DNA from: CAZWLY01 sp964634465
Lineage (GTDB): Bacteria > Desulfobacterota > Desulfarculia > G963662305
NCBI GenBank assembly: GCA_964634465.1
Contig: CAZWLY010000019.1
Span: 1-64,000, forward strand
Reading direction: 5' to 3'
DNA: 64,000 bases
Shown here: piece after piece, positions 1 to 9,400 of the stretch
How the letters are laid out: every line of letters begins with the position of its first letter
Position numbering within the stretch: position 1 is the stretch's first letter
Notes under the pieces: generated by a model
The model's database searches: none
What the model was told of the DNA's origin: nothing
What the model saw: only the letters and a program-made list of their open reading frames with translations
Made by a program: the position numbers and the translations under genes

Positions 1-342
1 TCTCCCTCAGCGTCCGTCGCTGGTGCTCGGTTATGCTGACGATGGGACGCCGCCCGGGACCGCCCTTCCTCAGCTTGGCGGGGCCCTTCGTCCGATTAGA
101 CTTCATGACTCTCATCCTTATGTCGACCGTTCTTGCCAAGGCCAACGTTCCACCTCTCCTTGATGAACGAACCGGACCGCGGGGCGCAGGCGCACCACGG
201 CCACAGATATCATATTATATGGGCGAACATACATCAGGTCAAATGAAAAACTGAGCTTCCCGAAATATTTCGGAGTGATAGCTTGTTTCAAGGAGGGAAG
301 CAGCAAGACAAGAGGTAAGATTTTCCGACAGATAGGGCGGCT
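1..342. other. No gene recognised at the left edge
   Basis: Short open frames exist on both strands, but none has a convincing ribosome binding site or a recognisable protein. Base composition is lower in GC than the rest of the window from about position 190 onward. Part of a gene lying to the left may be cut here, but nothing supports naming one. Confidence 0.5.
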
Positions 343-951
343 CTATTCTTTTTGGGACGATGATATCTTGCCTTTCTCATTTCCTGACTGGGAAAAAACC
401 ATGAAAGATTCTTTCGGCAAGAAATCGAACGACTCAGACAGCACATATCCCGCTGCTTCCATGGCACCGCGGATCTTCTCGACAGGGGTGAAATGCTTGA
501 ACAGGCTCACGAAGGACAGCCCACGGTTGGGCATGTGATCTATGATTGCAACCCTCCCACCGGGCTTCAGCGCAGCCCCGAGGTTGCCGAAGTATTCGGC
601 GGGCTCGGGCAAGTGATGAAACACGTTCCTTGCGAAGATAAGATCCACGGAAGATGCCGGCAACCCGACTCCGCCGCTCTCAGCCAGTATGAACTCTATA
701 TTGCCCAGGCCCGCCCGTTCCGATTGACGCCTGATGAAATCCAGATACTTTCGCTTGCTGTCCACGGCAAATACCCGGCCGTTCGCCCCGACCCGCCGCG
801 CGAACTCGAGAGCGAAGTAACCCCCTCCCGACCCTATGTCCGCTATGGTCTGGCCCTCTGTTATTCGTAGGCTGTCCAAGATCCGCACGGCCCCTCGTTC
901 GGGGGACGATGCTTCCCGGTTGAGCATCTTGAGGAAAAGATCGGTGAGCAT
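343..951 (-). CDS. Class I SAM-dependent methyltransferase
   Basis: The 202-residue protein has a Rossmann-type methyltransferase core: motif I (ADIGSGGGYFA, about residues 37-47) binds SAM, an acidic residue follows at the end of beta-2 (FAVDSKR), and later come the NVFHHLPEP and LKPGGRVAIIDH segments. This is the pattern of Methyltransf_25/31-type enzymes; the substrate cannot be told. The start is supported by AAGGAG ten bases upstream. It lies 11 bp downstream of the MarR gene on the same strand, so the two form a likely operon in which the regulator controls the methyltransferase. Small-molecule (quinone, antibiotic or metalloid) methylation is possible but unproven. Confidence 0.8.
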   Translation of the reverse strand: MLTDLFLKMLNREASSPERGAVRILDSLRITEGQTIADIGSGGGYFALEFARRVGANGRVFAVDSKRKYLDFIRRQSERAGLGNIEFILAESGGVGLPASSVDLIFARNVFHHLPEPAEYFGNLGAALKPGGRVAIIDHMPNRGLSFVSLFKHFTPVEKIRGAMEAAGYVLSESFDFLPKESFMVFSQSGNEKGKISSSQKE

Positions 952-962
952 CTCGTATCTCC

Positions 963-1496
963 TTATTTCAGGCCTTCACCGGCGGTCCCGTCCCGCAGAA
1001 TCTGGAGGAAGCAATCCCTGAGTTTCCGCAGCACCGACGAGGCGAGCAGCAACTCCTTCTCGCTCAGGTCGATCTGCAGTTCCGCCAGGAAGGTCTTCTC
1101 TTTCTGTGCCACGGCCTCTGCCAGCTTCTTGCCCTTGGACGCAAGTTGCACCAGGCTGGATCGCTTGTGTGCGGGGTTGGGGACCAGTTCCACGAGTCCC
1201 CTCTTGCCGAGTTGATTGACTACCGTTTGAATGTACTGGCGTGAAACAGGTCTTGCCCTGGCCATCTGCGGCACTGTTTGGGGACCGATGCGGTCCAGTC
1301 CTCTGAGGACACCTCTCGCTGCCGCCGTGAGGTTCGCGTCGGAATGAATGCGGGCCACGACAACCCGCAAGAGATGGTACAGGGCCACCACCTCGTCAAC
1401 CAGAATCTCAACCGCCTGTTCCTTTTGCTCGCGTTGCGCCATGATCCGATCAACCATAATGTCAACAAGTAGCTCCTCGCACCTGCAAAACATCAT
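963..1496 (-). CDS. MarR-family transcriptional regulator
   Basis: This is a winged-helix regulator of about 160-177 residues. The central part (RGLDRIGPQTVPQMARARPVSRQYIQ, then NQLGKRGLVELVPNPAHKRS) shows the MarR recognition helix and wing. MarR proteins are dimers that repress their own operon and release DNA on ligand binding. The longest frame starts inside the upstream palindromes. Internal ATGs at 1457 and 1442 are alternative starts; a GAGGAG lies 15 bases before the 1457 ATG, so the true start is unsettled. It is followed by a methyltransferase gene. Autoregulation is inferred from the paired operators next to the gene. Confidence 0.82.
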   Translation of the reverse strand: MMFCRCEELLVDIMVDRIMAQREQKEQAVEILVDEVVALYHLLRVVVARIHSDANLTAAARGVLRGLDRIGPQTVPQMARARPVSRQYIQTVVNQLGKRGLVELVPNPAHKRSSLVQLASKGKKLAEAVAQKEKTFLAELQIDLSEKELLLASSVLRKLRDCFLQILRDGTAGEGLK

Positions 1497-1532
1497 GACA
1501 AGTTAATTGTCATGATGACAAGTTAATTGTCA
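1496..1532 (-). promoter_or_regulatory. Tandem palindromic operator upstream of the MarR gene
   Basis: Two identical 17-bp sites, TGACAAGTTAATTGTCA, occupy 1496-1512 and 1516-1532. Each is an inverted repeat (TGACAA-N5-TTGTCA). Their centres are 20 bp apart, about two helical turns, so two dimers would bind the same face of the DNA. A TTGACA -35 element for the minus strand (1528-1533) is embedded in the distal copy; the -10 is weak. The arrangement suits MarR autorepression. Confidence 0.7.
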
Positions 1533-1557
1533 AGTGAATTCTTTCTTCCTTACCCAA

Positions 1558-1995
1558 CTACCGGTTTGTCATCCGTTCCTTGAGAAGCGCCTCCCACATC
1601 TTGCGCTGGCGGTTCCAATGGAGGACGGCGGCGATGGGTCGGACGTCCCGCTCGCGGATCGGGTCGCGGCCCTTCACGGTCCTGGGCAGGAACAGGATCT
1701 CCTCCTGGATGTCGGGCGCCAGGTTGAGGAGGTTCATGATCTGCGTGATGCGGGCCCGGGTCACGTAACCCAGCCGGGCGAGGTCCGCGTAGTCCCGCAC
1801 CTCACCGCGGCGGACGATGCCGTCGAACTTGATCGCCAGAGCCATGAGGCGCGTGATCCGAGGGACGTTGCCCGGCTCGATGTCCCGCGGACCAATGCCC
1901 GGGCCGTCCTTGTGTTTCCGACCGTTGTGCCTGGGCTTGAAGGTCCACAGGACCTTGATGGTCCCGGTAACCGTGCTCGCCTGATTACTCGTCAT
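1558..1995 (-). CDS. ParB/KorB-like HTH protein of a serine recombinase cassette
   Basis: This is a protein of about 145 residues. Its centre (DYADLARLGYVTRARITQIM, then LLNLAPDIQEEILFLP) resembles the helix-turn-helix of ParB/KorB proteins. Small proteins of this type are commonly found directly after large serine recombinases of this kind, where they may act as a DNA-binding accessory or directionality factor; that role is inference. The start at 1995 is chosen because GGAGG stands a few bases upstream, and the gene overlaps the recombinase end by 11 bp, so translation is probably coupled. An alternative ATG at 2007 is in frame. Confidence 0.65.
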   Translation of the reverse strand: MTSNQASTVTGTIKVLWTFKPRHNGRKHKDGPGIGPRDIEPGNVPRITRLMALAIKFDGIVRRGEVRDYADLARLGYVTRARITQIMNLLNLAPDIQEEILFLPRTVKGRDPIRERDVRPIAAVLHWNRQRKMWEALLKERMTNR

Positions 1996-3625
1996 GCTCG
2001 CCTCCATAGACCATGTTGGCTTCGTTGCAGAGCGCCTTTAGCCCTAAGGACCGGAAGCTGACCGTCACGCTGCCGTCGCGCCCGTCGTAAGCGATGCGGT
2101 CGATGAGGAGATGCATCACCCGGTGCCGCTCGCGCGAATTCAGGGACTCCCAAACCGGGTCGAAGATGGACAGCGCCTTGACCAGGTCACTCTCGTCAAC
2201 GGTCTCGCGTTCGAGCGAGAGGACCTCCTCGCGTATAGCGGTCATGCGCTGTTCGATGCTCCGGATCTGGTCCTGCAAGTCGGCCAGGCGGTCCGCTGTG
2301 AGCGATGCGTCCGAACCCGGCGCGACCGCCTGCGTCGCCAGCTCCCGGAGCTTCGTGTGCAGCCGGCGGAGCTTCCTCTCGAGGGTGCGGTGCTCGCGTT
2401 CCAGCTCGGCCATCCGCTTCTCGCTCTTCTCGCGGACCTGACGGATGGTTTCGGCGACGATCTCTTCGTCGGTTCCCAGCCCACGGATGTGATCCACCAC
2501 GAACGTCTCGAGGTCATGGGCGTTCACCGACTTCGTGGGGCAGGCGTCCCAGCCGCGTTGCTGGGCGTTGAGACAGACATAGTACCGGTAGCGTCTGCCG
2601 TTCTTCTTCATCGTGTAGGCGTGCACCATGGCCGTGTTGCACGGCACGCAGTAGAGAAGTCCCTTGAGCAGCGCCCCGTACTTGTTCCGCACTTCCTTCC
2701 CGCCGTTCCGGCCGTTCCGGCGCAGCAGCTCCTGGACGCGCTTCCATACCTTCGTGTCCACGATTGCGTCGTGCTCGCCCGGGTAGATCGTCCCCTTGTA
2801 GCTCACCTTGCCGATGTAGATGACGTTGGTGAGCAGGCGGAACAGCGTGTGCTTGGTAAAAGGCGAACCGCCGTGCGTGGTTCCTTTTTTCGTGATCCAG
2901 CGCTTGTTCCTCCACCCGCGGCGGTCGAGCTCACGGACAACGGGAATGAGCGAACGGTGCTCGAGATAGAGCTCGTAGATGGCGCGCACCTGCGCGGCCT
3001 CTTTCTCGTTGACGACCAGGCGGCCGCCCCGGGGCGCCACGTCGTAGCCCAGGACCAGCCCGCCGCCCATCCACTTGCCTTTCTTGCGCGCGGCCGCCAT
3101 CTTGTCCCGTGTGCGCTCGGAGATGATCTCCCGCTCGAACTGGGCGAACGAGAGCAGGATGTTCATGGTGAGCCGTCCCATGGAACTGGTCGTGTTGAAT
3201 TGCTGGGTGACCGATACGAAGCTGACACCGTGCTTCTCGAAGGTCTCCATGATCCGGGCGAAGTCGAGCAGGGAACGGCTCAGGCGGTCCACCTTGTAGA
3301 CGACCACGCAGTCGATCTCGCCAGCTTCGATGTCGGCCAGGAGCCGTTTGAGTGCCGGACGTTCCATGTTGCCGCCGGTGAAGCCGCCGTCGTCGTAACG
3401 TTCCGGCAGGCAGACCCAACCCTCGTGCTTGTGGCTCAGGATGTAGCTTGAAGCGCTTTCCCGTTGGGCGTCGAGGGAGTTGAAGTCCTGGTCGAGCCCC
3501 TCGTCGGTGGACTTGCGGGTATAGACGGCGCAGCGGACCAGTCCGTCGCGGCGCTGGGGCGGGGATCCCGTTCCTCTGGTTTGTTCCACCTGGGTGTAGC
3601 TTCCTCCGTTCAAGGTCATATTCAT
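1985..3625 (-). CDS. Large serine recombinase (site-specific integrase/resolvase family)
   Basis: The 546-residue protein has three parts: an N-terminal resolvase catalytic domain with the nucleophile Ser39 in YTRKSTDEG and the DRLSRSLLDF segment; a recombinase domain; and a zinc beta-ribbon (YCVPC ... YYVCLN ... DACPT) followed by a long coiled coil (about residues 390-445). Large serine recombinases cut and rejoin DNA through a 5' phosphoserine link to integrate or excise elements. The ATG at 3625 is favoured: GGAGGA lies just upstream and the codon overlaps the DUF2924 stop as ATGA. The frame extends upstream to 3709 without a better start. No att sites could be identified. Confidence 0.9.
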   Translation of the reverse strand: MNMTLNGGSYTQVEQTRGTGSPPQRRDGLVRCAVYTRKSTDEGLDQDFNSLDAQRESASSYILSHKHEGWVCLPERYDDGGFTGGNMERPALKRLLADIEAGEIDCVVVYKVDRLSRSLLDFARIMETFEKHGVSFVSVTQQFNTTSSMGRLTMNILLSFAQFEREIISERTRDKMAAARKKGKWMGGGLVLGYDVAPRGGRLVVNEKEAAQVRAIYELYLEHRSLIPVVRELDRRGWRNKRWITKKGTTHGGSPFTKHTLFRLLTNVIYIGKVSYKGTIYPGEHDAIVDTKVWKRVQELLRRNGRNGGKEVRNKYGALLKGLLYCVPCNTAMVHAYTMKKNGRRYRYYVCLNAQQRGWDACPTKSVNAHDLETFVVDHIRGLGTDEEIVAETIRQVREKSEKRMAELEREHRTLERKLRRLHTKLRELATQAVAPGSDASLTADRLADLQDQIRSIEQRMTAIREEVLSLERETVDESDLVKALSIFDPVWESLNSRERHRVMHLLIDRIAYDGRDGSVTVSFRSLGLKALCNEANMVYGGEHDE

Positions 3626-4164
3626 TCGGTCCTCCTCCTGCATTTTTCGGCCGTTCCACTCGCGGGCGCGCCGCCGCCCGCCAGGCCGAAGAAGAGGAAG
3701 CCGTTCCACTTGGTGCCCGTGACCTCGCGAGCGATGGCGGAGAGCGATTTGTATCGCCGCCCCTCGTACTCGAACTCCTTATCGAGCACCTTCACCACCA
3801 CGCTTTCGCCTTTGTACTCTCTTACAAGGAGAGTGCCGGGCAAGGGTAACCGACGGTCACGTGAGGCCGGGAGCTTTCCGCGCACGCTCCGGTCCCGCTC
3901 TTCGGCCGAGCCGGACTTGTGCCGGGCGCGGGGAGCGCGGATTCTGAGATCGGCGTCGTTGGCCAGTTCCTCGGCGCGCCGCCGGGCCCGCTCGGAGAGG
4001 TCGCCTTCGGCGAGGGCCTGGAGCCGCCAGGCGATCCACTTGCGCAGAAAGTCCTTGTGGTGGGAGCGCGTCTCTTCGCCGAAGACCTCCAGGTACTTGT
4101 CCTTGAGCTGTCCGACGGTCATTCTGCCCAACGCCTGGATATCCTCGTAAGTCTCTGTGTTCAT
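3622..4164 (-). CDS. DUF2924 family protein
   Basis: The 180-residue protein has the features of DUF2924 proteins: an N-terminal segment with TVGQLKDKYLEVFGEE, then FLRKWIAWRLQALAEG and a basic middle, and a C-terminal part (LVREYKGESVVVKVLD, then SLSAIAREVTGTKWNG) that looks like a compact DNA-binding fold. The family usually precedes serine recombinases in prophage-like cassettes; its function is not established. The start is supported by AAGGAGG eight bases upstream. It overlaps the recombinase by 4 bp, indicating translational coupling. Confidence 0.82.
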   Translation of the reverse strand: MNTETYEDIQALGRMTVGQLKDKYLEVFGEETRSHHKDFLRKWIAWRLQALAEGDLSERARRRAEELANDADLRIRAPRARHKSGSAEERDRSVRGKLPASRDRRLPLPGTLLVREYKGESVVVKVLDKEFEYEGRRYKSLSAIAREVTGTKWNGFLFFGLAGGGAPASGTAEKCRRRTE

Positions 4165-4235
4165 ACCGAAAACCTCCTTTCGTAATGGCTGTTCATCCTT
4201 GCCGCCGACTCGTTCTCCGGCGGCGTCTCAAAGCG

Positions 4236-4457
4236 TTAACCCGCCTGTGAATGAAGGCTTCGGTGACCGGAACTATCAAGGCGTTTCTCCGTAACCGCTT
4301 CAGATTCTTCGACTTGCGCTACATGCGGCCGGTCTTCGCCTGCAGATGTGTCGAGGGGTCGGCTTTTCCGGCAGCGGAGATATCCTTGCGCCAGAATCGA
4401 GGCGATCTCGCTCGCGACCTCGCCGGGTTTCGTTGGGAGATGAACGTCGTCGCGCAT
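4236..4457 (-). CDS. Small hypothetical protein leading the recombinase cassette
   Basis: This is a 73-residue ORF. The start is set by a strong AAGGAGGAG ribosome binding site four bases before the ATG at 4457, although the frame stays open further upstream. The protein has an IASILAQGYLRCRKSR segment and a polar tail ending near LDSSGHRSLHSQAG. It lies 71 bp ahead of the DUF2924 gene on the same strand, and small ORFs of this look often head DUF2924-recombinase cassettes. I do not recognise a function. Confidence 0.6.
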   Translation of the reverse strand: MRDDVHLPTKPGEVASEIASILAQGYLRCRKSRPLDTSAGEDRPHVAQVEESEAVTEKRLDSSGHRSLHSQAG

Positions 4458-4936
4458 GGGCTCCTCCTTCGCGGGGAAACGCCGCGGGGAGGAAGCGCCG
4501 TGGATGTCGCTGGGAAGGGAGGTCCGCCCGCCGAACGGAAACGCTGCGAATCCCCCCGACCCCGTCTCAAAGGAGGGGCCGGCGACACCCCTGCCTGCGC
4601 CGCTGCGTAGCACGGCAGGCAGGCACAACGGTTTCCGTTCCACGGCCGTCCCGCTGTCTGGTGGTTCTCGTCCCGCCGGACAGACTGCCTGTCCGGCTTT
4701 CGACGGATACCTACCGGAGGAGTCCTCGAATCGTCGGAACGGGGTCGCGGTAGATGTAGGCCTGTTAAATGACGGCGAACAAGAAACGGAGAATCGGAGA
4801 ATCCGGAGGAGATTTGCGCGGGTTTCGGTCGCAAACGTGGAGGGTTCGGCGCGAGCCCCGGAGAGGTTGCCGCGGAACGGAGAATCGGCAAGGGTGTGTG
4901 GGGGCGTGTAACTGCTTGAGAAATGGGGAGAAACGA
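4458..4936. other. Intergenic stretch upstream of the recombinase cassette
   Basis: There is no convincing gene here. Overlapping frames on both strands lack ribosome binding sites and recognisable domains. The stretch probably contains the cassette promoter and one boundary of the accessory segment, but no clear direct repeat or attachment core was found by eye. Confidence 0.5.
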
Positions 4937-4970
4937 CAAGACCCCGAGGGGTTCAACCCTCGGGGTCTTG
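4937..4970 (-). terminator. Strong hairpin downstream of tRNA-Asn
   Basis: This is a perfect 14-bp stem (CAAGACCCCGAGGG / CCCTCGGGGTCTTG) with a six-base loop. It sits 38 bp past the tRNA 3' end in the direction of tRNA transcription and is followed by a modest T-containing stretch. A smaller CCGCCA-GAGT-TGGCGG hairpin at 4984-4999 lies between it and the tRNA. It is most likely the tRNA transcript terminator. Confidence 0.6.
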
Positions 4971-5008
4971 CGTTAACTAAGAACCGCCAGAGTTGGCGGA
5001 TTGAAATC

Positions 5009-5084
5009 TGGCTCCCCGGGACGGACTCGAACCGCCGACAAGATGGTTAACAGCCACCTGCTCTGCCAGCTGAGCTACCGGGGA
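5009..5084 (-). tRNA. tRNA-Asn (anticodon GTT)
   Basis: The minus strand folds as a standard cloverleaf. The acceptor stem is TCCCCGG/CCGGGGA, the D arm begins TAGCTCAGCTGG, the anticodon loop CTGTTAACC carries GTT at 5049-5051, the T arm contains GGTTCGAGTCC, the discriminator is G, and a CCA end is encoded at 5009-5011. A matching promoter lies just upstream. Confidence 0.96.
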
Positions 5085-5099
5085 ACAAATGGCTTAGGT

Positions 5100-5128
5100 C
5101 ATATACACGATTAGCCCCTGGGCGTCAA
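5100..5128 (-). promoter_or_regulatory. Sigma70-type promoter of tRNA-Asn
   Basis: On the minus strand, TTGACG (5123-5128) and TATATG (5100-5105) are separated by exactly 17 bp. This places the transcription start a few bases before the tRNA. Confidence 0.75.
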
Positions 5129-5169
5129 GGGTTATCGGATCGTTTCACTGCCTGAGCGCCAGATTGCGC

Positions 5170-6375
5170 CTACTCGTTCTCCAGGATCGTCGCCGCGCCC
5201 ATGCCGCCGCCGACGCACAGCGTGGCCAGGCCCAGCTCGACGCCCCGGCGCTTCATCTCGTAGATGAGCGAGATCATGATCCGGCAGCCGGTCGCTCCGA
5301 CCGGGTGGCCCAGGCCGATGCCCGAGCCGTTGACGTTGGTGATCTCCCGGTTGAGCCCCAGGCCCTTCTCACAGGCCAGATACTGGGCGGCGAAGGCCTC
5401 GTTGAGCTCGATCAGGCCGATGTCGTCCAGGGAGAGACCGGCCTTGGCCAGCGCCTTTTGGGTGGCCGGCACCGGGCCGTAGCCCATCAGGTGCGGCTCC
5501 ACCCCGGCGAAGGCGTGGGCCACGATTCGGGCCAGCGGCGTGGCCCCGATCTCGGCCGCCTTCTTGCGGGAGGTGACGACCATCGCCGCCGCGCCGTCGT
5601 TCAGGCCGGAGGAGTTGCCGGCGGTGACGGTGCCGTCCTTTTTGAAGGCCGGCTTGAGCCTGGCCAGGTCGTCCATAGTCAAACCGAACCGGGTGTGTTC
5701 GTCCTGGTCGAAGACGGTCACCTGGCCCTTCTTGCCCGGCACCTCGACAGGGACGATCTCGTCCTTGAACCGGCCGGAGGTGGTGGCCGCCTCGGCGTTG
5801 TTGTGGGAGCGAAGGGCGACCTCGTCCTGCTCCTCCCTGGAGATGCCGTACTTCTCGGCCAGGTTCTCGGCGGTCTGGCCCATGATGTAGCCCTTGCCGC
5901 CCTCCAGGAGATTCGAGCCGGAGTGGAGCATCTCCCACATCGAGTCCATCATCTGGCCGTGGGTCAATCTCGCCCCCCAGCGGGCCTGGGGCAGAAGGTA
6001 GGGCGCGTTGGACATCGACTCCACCCCGCCGGCCAACACGATCTCCGAGTCGCCGCACGATATCTGCTGGCCGGCCAGGATGACCGCCTGCATGCCCGAG
6101 GAGCACTGGCGCTGGATGGTCACCGCCGGCACCTCGACCGGAATGCCGATGCCGAGCGCCGCCGTCCGGGCGGTGTTGGCCTCGTCGGCGCACTGAACGC
6201 AGTCGCCCATAATCACGTCCGAGAGCTGGCCGCCCTCGACCCCGGCTCGCTTCATGGCCTCGGCCATGGCCACCCCGGCCAACTGGTAGGCCCTCATTCC
6301 GACCAAGGCGCCGCCGAACCTGGCGATGGCCGTCCTGGCGCAACCGATGATGACGATGTCGTTGTCGCTTTTCAT
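5170..6375 (-). CDS. Acetyl-CoA acetyltransferase (thiolase)
   Basis: The 401-residue protein matches the usual thiolase length. The acylated cysteine is in QRQCSSGMQA (about residue 91), the catalytic histidine in GSGIGLGHPVGATG (about 350), and the second catalytic cysteine in LCVGGGMGAA near the C terminus. Thiolases condense two acetyl-CoA to acetoacetyl-CoA or run the reverse cleavage; which direction operates here cannot be told. The start has AAGGAG six bases upstream. It is a single-gene unit with its own promoter and a palindrome near the transcription start, so it may respond to an acyl-CoA-sensing repressor. Confidence 0.93.
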   Translation of the reverse strand: MKSDNDIVIIGCARTAIARFGGALVGMRAYQLAGVAMAEAMKRAGVEGGQLSDVIMGDCVQCADEANTARTAALGIGIPVEVPAVTIQRQCSSGMQAVILAGQQISCGDSEIVLAGGVESMSNAPYLLPQARWGARLTHGQMMDSMWEMLHSGSNLLEGGKGYIMGQTAENLAEKYGISREEQDEVALRSHNNAEAATTSGRFKDEIVPVEVPGKKGQVTVFDQDEHTRFGLTMDDLARLKPAFKKDGTVTAGNSSGLNDGAAAMVVTSRKKAAEIGATPLARIVAHAFAGVEPHLMGYGPVPATQKALAKAGLSLDDIGLIELNEAFAAQYLACEKGLGLNREITNVNGSGIGLGHPVGATGCRIMISLIYEMKRRGVELGLATLCVGGGMGAATILENE

Positions 6376-6404
6376 GCCCGCTCCTTTATGTCGGCTTGAC
6401 TGAC

Positions 6405-6418
6405 TGAACGATCATTCA
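6405..6418 (-). promoter_or_regulatory. Palindromic operator candidate upstream of the thiolase
   Basis: TGAACGATCATTCA is a 14-bp near-perfect inverted repeat (one mismatched pair) located between the promoter-like elements and the thiolase start. TGAAYGA...TCRTTCA-type palindromes are typical of TetR-family regulators of fatty-acid genes. The binding protein is not encoded nearby. Confidence 0.45.
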
Positions 6419-6428
6419 TGGAGTCTCG

Positions 6429-6458
6429 GTTATAGCAGATTCGGACCGAGTCGGACAA
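6429..6458 (-). promoter_or_regulatory. Candidate thiolase promoter
   Basis: On the minus strand, TATAAC (6429-6434) is preceded by TTGTCC (6453-6458) with an 18-bp spacer. The predicted start of transcription falls at the edge of the palindrome at 6405-6418, as expected for repression. Confidence 0.45.
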
Positions 6459-6488
6459 GCAGGAAGCCGCCCGGCGCTCGGCCGGCGA

Positions 6489-9400
6489 TCACTTGACCCG
6501 CTTGAGTTTGAACTCGATCCTCTCGTCGATGCTTCCCCCGCCGAGAGAGAACCTCCACGACCCACCGCCCTCGAGGCTCTGCGAGCCAAAGGTTCCCTTG
6601 ATCGACACCCGGCGCTGCTTGTCGGTGATGGTGAAGCGGCCCTGGGCGTCGTGCCGGCCCCGGAAGACAAGAAGCCCGCATCGCTCGCAGACCGCACCCC
6701 GATCGTCGTCGATCTGGGGACAGGAGGCGCCGTTGATCAGTATCAGCGCCTTGTTGCTCGGGGCGGGCTCGAGCTTCAGCGTCACCTGGACCGGGCGGGG
6801 ACAACTGGCCTCCCGATTGGCTCCGGAGGACGCTCTGCCCACGGCGGTCCAAAGCCCCTCGCCCTTGTAGACCCGGGGGAAGGCGCAGTCCTCGCACTTG
6901 CCGATCGGCTCGGTGCGGACCCGGCACTTCAGGCACTTGAGCGGCTTGAAGTTGCGCTCGCGGCACCACTTGAGCAGGTCGTCGGGACAGCCATCGGCCG
7001 GAGGAGGCGGTTCGGTCCCTCCGGCGACGGCCTCGATGGTCACCTGGGCCTCGGCCTGGGCGAGGGCTCGACCGCTGGCCTGGTCGATGAGCGACACGAC
7101 GGCGGTGTATCGGCCGGGCTTGCTCCAGACGTGGGCGGCGGCGTTCCTCTCCCCGGTGCCGGTTCGCGCCCCGTCGCCCCAGTCCCAACTGAAACCGGCC
7201 CCGGCCGGCATGATCTCGGCGGCGGCGGTGAACGAGATGGGTATCCCGACCACTCCCTTGACCCGGGCGGGGGTGATGGTCAGCCGCCCTCTTTGAATCC
7301 GGAACCAGTCGAACCCGGCCCAAGCGATATCGCCCTTAGAGGTCGCGGCCCAGATCTCGACCCCGATCCAGTTCAGGCCGGGCTGGAGGGGAACCTCGGC
7401 GACGCCGTTTTCGACCTTGACCTTGAACTTGGTCAACTTGGCCGACGCCCGGGTATCGCCCGCCGGGGCGAGGGAGGCCCGCCAGAAATCGGTCGCAAAA
7501 CTCATTCTCGTGTCGCCGTCAGGCTCTATGGACAGCCTGATCTTGTCCTGAACGGTGGTGTAGGTTCCTTTGATCCGGCCCTGTGATCGGCCCTTCTCGT
7601 CCACCACCTCCCAGTGATAGGCCGGGAAGAGGCCGCGGCCGATGGTCTTGGCCTCGACCTGTTTCCAGCGAGAGGCCAGTAACTTCCAGTCGACGACGGC
7701 GCTCTTGGCGAAGTAGCAGAACCCCTTGAAGGGCAATCCGTTGCCCTGCTTGAGTTCCTTGGCGTTGAGGGCGGAAAGGTACTTCTTGAACCTCTTTCGG
7801 GTCTGATCGAACTCTATCTCCCGGCCGCTCGAGGGATCGTAATTGGGATCGTAGACGGACAACCGGCCGGTGGTCATATCGACGGCGTAGGCGGCCAGGG
7901 CGTGGCCGTACCACTCGCCCGAGGTCTCGTCCTGGCCCCAGATGGAGACGTACTGGGGCTCCCTGGTGACCAGCATCGAGTAGACGAAGCAGTACCACAC
8001 CCCTTCATCGAGTTTCTGGGGGGCTTTCTCTTGCCATTCGCTGATGACCTCTATCCCGGCCCGTTTGCTGTAACCGACTTGATCCCTTTGGACCACCGAG
8101 GCCCACCTGATCCCGGTCGAGTCGTCGGCGCCCAGCTTCGGCGTGGCAAAGGCGCGAGGGGCGTTGTCGAAACGGCGCTGAAGGCCCTGCTTGGTCTGTT
8201 TGTAGCGCTCCAGGTAGTACCACATGGCGGTCATGGCCATGCCGGAGCAGATGCCGCCGGGCGAGAGGTAGGACCCCTCGTTGATGAAGCCCCAGTTGTC
8301 GCGGCCGGGGGTGAAACCGCTCTCCACCCTATTCAGCCTGTCGAGCGCCTCGACGGCGACGTCGCTGACGAAAAACGAGCTGAAGTGCCTGGTGACGGCG
8401 GTCAGGCCCGATTCGTCCCACTCCACGACCGGCATGCCCTCCAGCCGGCCCGTGGCCGGGTCGTAGAAAAAGGGCATGGCGAAGCGCCCCGGGGCGATCC
8501 GGGCCGGTATTCGCACCACCATCAACTCCTCGGCGTAGCCGCCGCCGTTGTCGACCTCGATCAGCGGCGTGATCGGGTGGACCCAGGAGCTCGTCCGGGC
8601 CGCCGGGGGCACCGGCCGCCGGGTGATGGTGAAGGTCCGGGTCTCGGGGTAGGCCCCGGCCGGAATCTCGATTTTCAACCCGTCAAGAGGGTCGCCGGGC
8701 TTGGCGACGGTGATCGTTCCGCCTGACGGCGGAATTTTTTTTTGAGCCAACACCCCGCCGGGCGGGGCGCCTCTTCCCGGTCCCAGGCTGGCGCCGCCAG
8801 GACCGGCCGGAACCCTGAGATGGCCGACCAGGCCGTAGGTCAGATCCCAGACCCGGCCCCGGCCGTCGAAGGCGTAGACCCGGCCCCAAAGCGAGATCAG
8901 GGCGTCGTCGGGGTCGGCGTTGCTGTAGACGTAGGTTGACCGGCGGCCGTCGTGCTCGTTGAAACCGGTGCAGGTGAACTTGCCGCCCGAATAGACGACC
9001 CGGTAGGTCTGGCCGGCCTTCAAGGTGCCCATCGGGTCGGTCCGCCAGTCGCCGGTGTAGCCCTCGTCGTCGAACTTGTCGCCCACGGTGTCGAAGACGA
9101 CCAGGAACGGCCGGCCCGATTTGATGTACTCGATCCAGGCGATCAGGCTCTGCGGCCCCCGGCCGAACCCGGAGGGTGGAGTCGGACCGGGGGAGACGCC
9201 GGTCTGGGGCGGGGGCGTCGGCCGGCCGGACTTGACCACCCGGAAGGAGACCGAGGCCACCTCCCGGCCGTCCCGGTCGGTGTCGTGCATCCTGAAATCG
9301 TAATCGCCCGGTTTGGCCGGCGCGGTGAAGGTCAACCGGCCCGAGGTCCGCTGGTTCAGGTACTTGTAGTCCAGGTCGTACTTGTCGTTCTCCCGCCCCG

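Noticed and set aside
2111..3451. 446-codon plus-strand frame opposite the serine recombinase
   Set aside because: It has no domain and no start signal; the recombinase on the other strand is unambiguous.
5009..5084. tRNA-Asn as the attachment site of the serine recombinase cassette
   Set aside because: Large serine recombinases seldom use tRNA 3' ends, and no second copy of the tRNA end was seen on the far side of the cassette.
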